Origin: Aeropyrum camini SY1 = JCM 12091
GTDB taxonomy: Archaea > Thermoproteota > Thermoprotei_A > Sulfolobales > Acidilobaceae
Direction of reading: 5' to 3'
DNA: 64,000 nucleotides
Assembly: GCF_000591035.1 (NCBI RefSeq)
Contig: NC_022521.1
Location: forward strand, 558,001 to 622,000
Position 1 is the stretch's first letter. Every line of letters starts with the position of its first letter. Both the position numbers and the translations under genes were made by a program. The notes under the pieces are model-generated. The model did not search any database. It was not told the DNA's origin and saw only the letters and a list, made by a program, of their open reading frames with translations. Positions 61,838 through 64,000 of this stretch are shown here, piece after piece.

Positions 61838-62110
61838 GTGAAGTTCTGCCCCAAGTGCGGCGGCGTCATGCTGCCCAGGAAGGATGGCGAGAAGAGGCTG
61901 CTAGTCTGCAGCAGCTGCGGCTACACAGTAGAGGCCAAGCCCGAGGACCTCAGCAGGTACAAGGGCGTGGAGAAGGTCAAGGACCACGTGCTGACGACCA
62001 AGACGGTGAACGTGGTTAAGAAGAGGCAGAGGGAGAAGGAGGAGATAGAGCAGGCGAGGGAGGAGTACTACGAGCTCGTGCTCGAGCAGCTGGGAGAGTA
62101 CGGTGAGTAG
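61838..62110 (+). CDS. TFS-like zinc ribbon protein (single N-terminal ribbon)
   Basis: A 90-residue protein with the N-terminal zinc ribbon of transcription factor S/RpoM (KFCPKCGGVMLPRKDG and LVCSSCGYTVEA). The C-terminal ribbon of TFS that enters the RNA polymerase channel, with its DE tip, is missing. The rest is a charged helical tail (KKRQREKEEIEQAREEYYEL). It may bind RNA polymerase like the Rpb9 N-terminus, or act elsewhere. The start is GTG at 61838, behind ggaggtga. The transcript is preceded by a TATA-like cttataacc near 61778. Confidence 0.78.
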   Translation: MKFCPKCGGVMLPRKDGEKRLLVCSSCGYTVEAKPEDLSRYKGVEKVKDHVLTTKTVNVVKKRQREKEEIEQAREEYYELVLEQLGEYGE

Positions 62111-62144
62111 CCTGGGGGACCCCCTAGAGGCTACTAGAATGCCT

Positions 62145-62684
62145 TTAGTTTAGAACGCCCCGGGCCCCCGCCCTCCCATCGCTATCATATTGGGGGCCCG
62201 CGGAGGGGGGCTGCAGCCCCCCGCCCTCCACCTCGCTCCTCCTCACCACAGTCATACCAACCCTCAGCACAGCCCCCCGCCTGAGGACCTCCACGAGGTC
62301 CCTCCTCAGGTCGGTGGCGGCCTTGGAGCTCCCTATCATAACCGTCTCCGGGCCGACGTGGCTGCTCCTCCTAAACACCATCCTCCTCCCGTCGCCGAAG
62401 CTCAGCCCGGGGTGGCCCCTGCCGACGGCGGTGTCGCAGACCCCGCCGGAGCAGAGGACGACTATTATGATCGAGTCGCGGCTCCTAGCCAGGCTCTTAA
62501 ACCACTGGGGGAGGCTCCTGGGTGTCACGCTGCTCCTGATCCCTATGATGCAGTCGCCCCTGGGGGTCAGATAGTCGTCGCTCGTGATCTCGAACGTTGT
62601 CCTATGGGTAGCCCTAACGTTAGGGTGCCCCCAGGCCTGGAAGAACACCCACCTACCCACAACCTCAAGCCCAGCCTCAGCCAA
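62145..62684 (-). CDS. DUF371 family protein
   Basis: A member of the archaeal DUF371 family. The central block AWGHPNVRATHRTTFEITSDDYLTPRGDCIIGI is diagnostic, and a further conserved region is VVRRSEVEGGG near the end. Function is unknown. The longest frame starts at 62723; TTG at 62684 or GTG at 62660 are more plausible because they leave promoter room and family-length products. I give 62684 as a compromise. It faces the pcm gene divergently. Confidence 0.78.
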   Translation of the reverse strand: MAEAGLEVVGRWVFFQAWGHPNVRATHRTTFEITSDDYLTPRGDCIIGIRSSVTPRSLPQWFKSLARSRDSIIIVVLCSGGVCDTAVGRGHPGLSFGDGRRMVFRRSSHVGPETVMIGSSKAATDLRRDLVEVLRRGAVLRVGMTVVRRSEVEGGGLQPPSAGPQYDSDGRAGARGVLN

Positions 62685-62864
62685 CAACAACCCCCCAGGG
62701 GCGGACCCGCGGCCTCCACACAATCCCTAGGAGCCAAAACCTTATAGTTTCCACCCCTCCGGGCGGCCTCCAGTTCGGGTGGACGGTTGAAAAGCCCGGT
62801 GCCAAGGGCCGTTTTAGAACCCTCCACACCCCCTCCAACAACCGGGACGTCTCGGAGGTGGACT

Positions 62865-63569
62865 GTGTTAAGGGAGGGCGACCCCTACAGGGAGGCTAGG
62901 CTTAGGATGGTGGAGCAGCTGAGGAGGAGCGGGCTGGTCACCAGCAGCCGGGTGCTCGAGGCCATGGCCCGGGTGCCCCGCCACCTCTTCGTGCCCCCGG
63001 AGTACAGGGGGATGGCGTATGAGGACAGGCCCCTCCCCATAGGCCACGGCCAGACGATAAGCGCCCCCGGGGTGGTGGGGAGGATGCTCCAGCTCCTCGA
63101 CCCCAGGCCCGGGGATAGGGTGCTGGACGTGGGGGCGGGCAGCGGCTACCAGTCCGCCCTCCTGGCGGAGCTCGTATCCCCCGGGGGCAGGGTGTACGCG
63201 GTGGAGAGGATACCCGAGCTGGCTGAGTACGCCAGGGAGAACCTAGGGAGGGCGGGCTACCTGGGGGTAGTGGAGGTTGTGGTGGGCGACGGGAGCAGGG
63301 GCCTCCCACAGCACGCCCCCTACCAGAGGATAAAAGTGGCCGCCGCCGCCCCCAAACCCCCCAAACCCCTGGTGGAACAGCTAGCATCCGGCGGGAGAAT
63401 GGTGATACCCATAGGAACCCCAGACCTCCAGGTCCTCACGGTGATAGAGAAGACGCCCGAGGGCCGGGTGAGGGAGTGGAGGGACATAGAGTTCCTCTTC
63501 GTACCACTAATAGGCGAGCACGGATACAGAGAAGACTGGCGGAAACAATACTGGCAATGGTGGCGATGA
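62865..63569 (+). CDS. pcm: Protein-L-isoaspartate O-methyltransferase
   Basis: Repairs isoaspartyl damage in proteins, expected to matter at high temperature. Motifs are the N-terminal LEAMARVPRHLFVPPEY, ISAPGVVGRMLQLLDPRPGDRV (post-motif AH) and motif I VLDVGAGSGYQSALLAEL. The C-terminal region (LFVPLIGEHGY) matches the family. The earlier ATG at 62787 would make an unusual Pro-rich tail. GTG at 62865, four bases after ggaggtg (62854-62860), is preferred and gives 234 residues. Confidence 0.94.
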   Translation: MLREGDPYREARLRMVEQLRRSGLVTSSRVLEAMARVPRHLFVPPEYRGMAYEDRPLPIGHGQTISAPGVVGRMLQLLDPRPGDRVLDVGAGSGYQSALLAELVSPGGRVYAVERIPELAEYARENLGRAGYLGVVEVVVGDGSRGLPQHAPYQRIKVAAAAPKPPKPLVEQLASGGRMVIPIGTPDLQVLTVIEKTPEGRVREWRDIEFLFVPLIGEHGYREDWRKQYWQWWR

Positions 63570-63718
63570 CGACTGTGGTTGGCACAGAACCCCAAAAGAA
63601 AGAGAGGGGGTGATGAAGACTAGGAGCCCACAGAGCCTTAATTAATATGTAATATGAAATATGATGTATGATGTATGAAACAAAAATTAAATATAAATAA
63701 TTAATGTTGGAGACTTAA

Positions 63719-64000
63719 CTATTGCACTGTGCCTTCCGTTATCGTTACAGGTACACTTGTCTGTCCGCTTTTCTCGAAACTAACAACAACCACAGCTGTA
63801 TCGCCTGGGTTCACGCTGGTAAAGTTGCAATCAGGACTTGCGCCTCCCAAAGCTATTGCATTTGAGTCATACCAGCCGCTGGAATTAGCATTTATAGTAG
63901 TGTTATTAAACTTAGCGGTTATATCACAAAACTCGTTGTTTATGGATAAACCTACGCTCAATATCTTGTCGCTTCCACTGCCAGTGTTAACTATGTATAT
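63719..64000 (-). CDS. Pilin- or archaellin-like surface protein, truncated by window edge
   Basis: The frame is open to the right edge and the last visible codons read IYIVNTGSGSDKILSVGL before the first internal ATG, so only the C-terminal part is in the window. The sequence is rich in Asn, Thr, Ser and Gly (NNTTINANSSGW) with typical beta-strand pattern (TAVVVVSFEKSGQTSVPVTI) and N-glycosylation sequons. This is characteristic of archaeal type IV pilins or archaellins. The gene is much more AT-rich than its neighbours, which suggests high turnover or lateral transfer. The assignment rests on composition and motif type only. Confidence 0.6.
   Translation of the reverse strand: MYIVNTGSGSDKILSVGLSINNEFCDITAKFNNTTINANSSGWYDSNAIALGGASPDCNFTSVNPGDTAVVVVSFEKSGQTSVPVTITEGTVQ

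Overview
The window looks like a chromosomal segment of a hyperthermophilic crenarchaeon of the genus Aeropyrum. The main evidence is a voltage-gated K+ channel (27314-28162, minus) whose whole length, including the S4 arginines and the TVGYGD filter, matches my memory of KvAP from A. pernix, with scattered conservative differences. A close relative such as A. camini is therefore more likely than A. pernix K1 itself; this is inference from recall, not a database search. Other support is the high GC content, heavy use of AGG and ATA codons, many GTG and TTG starts, TATA boxes close to start codons, an archaeal Cdv division pair, an unlinked 5S rRNA gene and an intron inside cbf5.

Layout. 1-2900: end of an SDR gene, rpoK, an M50 protease and a convergent ornithine-cyclodeaminase-family gene. 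3046-8465: a five-gene branched-chain amino-acid-type ABC importer. 8557-8633: tRNA-Ile(GAU). 8720-16400: thiolase plus DUF35 pair, dphB, a radical SAM enzyme, a GltD-like flavoprotein, and a candidate structured RNA at 14060-14172. 16105-21382 (minus): a polyamine-type ABC operon followed by DHH-like, DUF504 and kinase-like genes. 21566-25693: sdhABCD and gcvH. 25805-29400: a DxKxxD-barrel (HPS/OMPDC) enzyme, a creatininase-family protein, the K+ channel, NucS and an Lsm protein. 29394-33120 (minus): ogt, 5S rRNA, cdvC, cdvB and a methyltransferase, divergent from an almost all-glutamate 55-residue protein. 33466-42442: transporters, two Thr-rich-stalked surface proteins arranged head to head, and a cluster of small regulators.

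42595-52536 carries translation and secretion genes (rpl14e, cmk, rpl34e, adkA, secY, an EMC3/YidC-like DUF106 protein), archaeal riboflavin genes and cbf5. cbf5 can only be read through after removing a 38-nt intron. 52554-55440 holds a nucleoside phosphorylase, a DUF973 membrane protein and a glycerate kinase. 55826-57809 is an IS607-type element (serine resolvase plus TnpB) that has split a small LEA14-like membrane-anchored gene. Removing exactly 1984 bp between two GAAAC copies restores that reading frame. The right end holds a GT87-like mannosyltransferase, an M28 peptidase, a radical-SAM-like protein without its FeS motif, a one-ribbon TFS-like protein, DUF371, pcm, and the 3' part of an AT-rich pilin- or archaellin-like gene running off the edge.

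Most genes are tightly packed with short or overlapping junctions. I found no CRISPR array and no rRNA other than 5S. The least explained items are the cbf5 intron, the clean IS607 disruption, the candidate switching RNA, the poly-Glu protein, and two reading frames that seem coding but lack a standard start codon.
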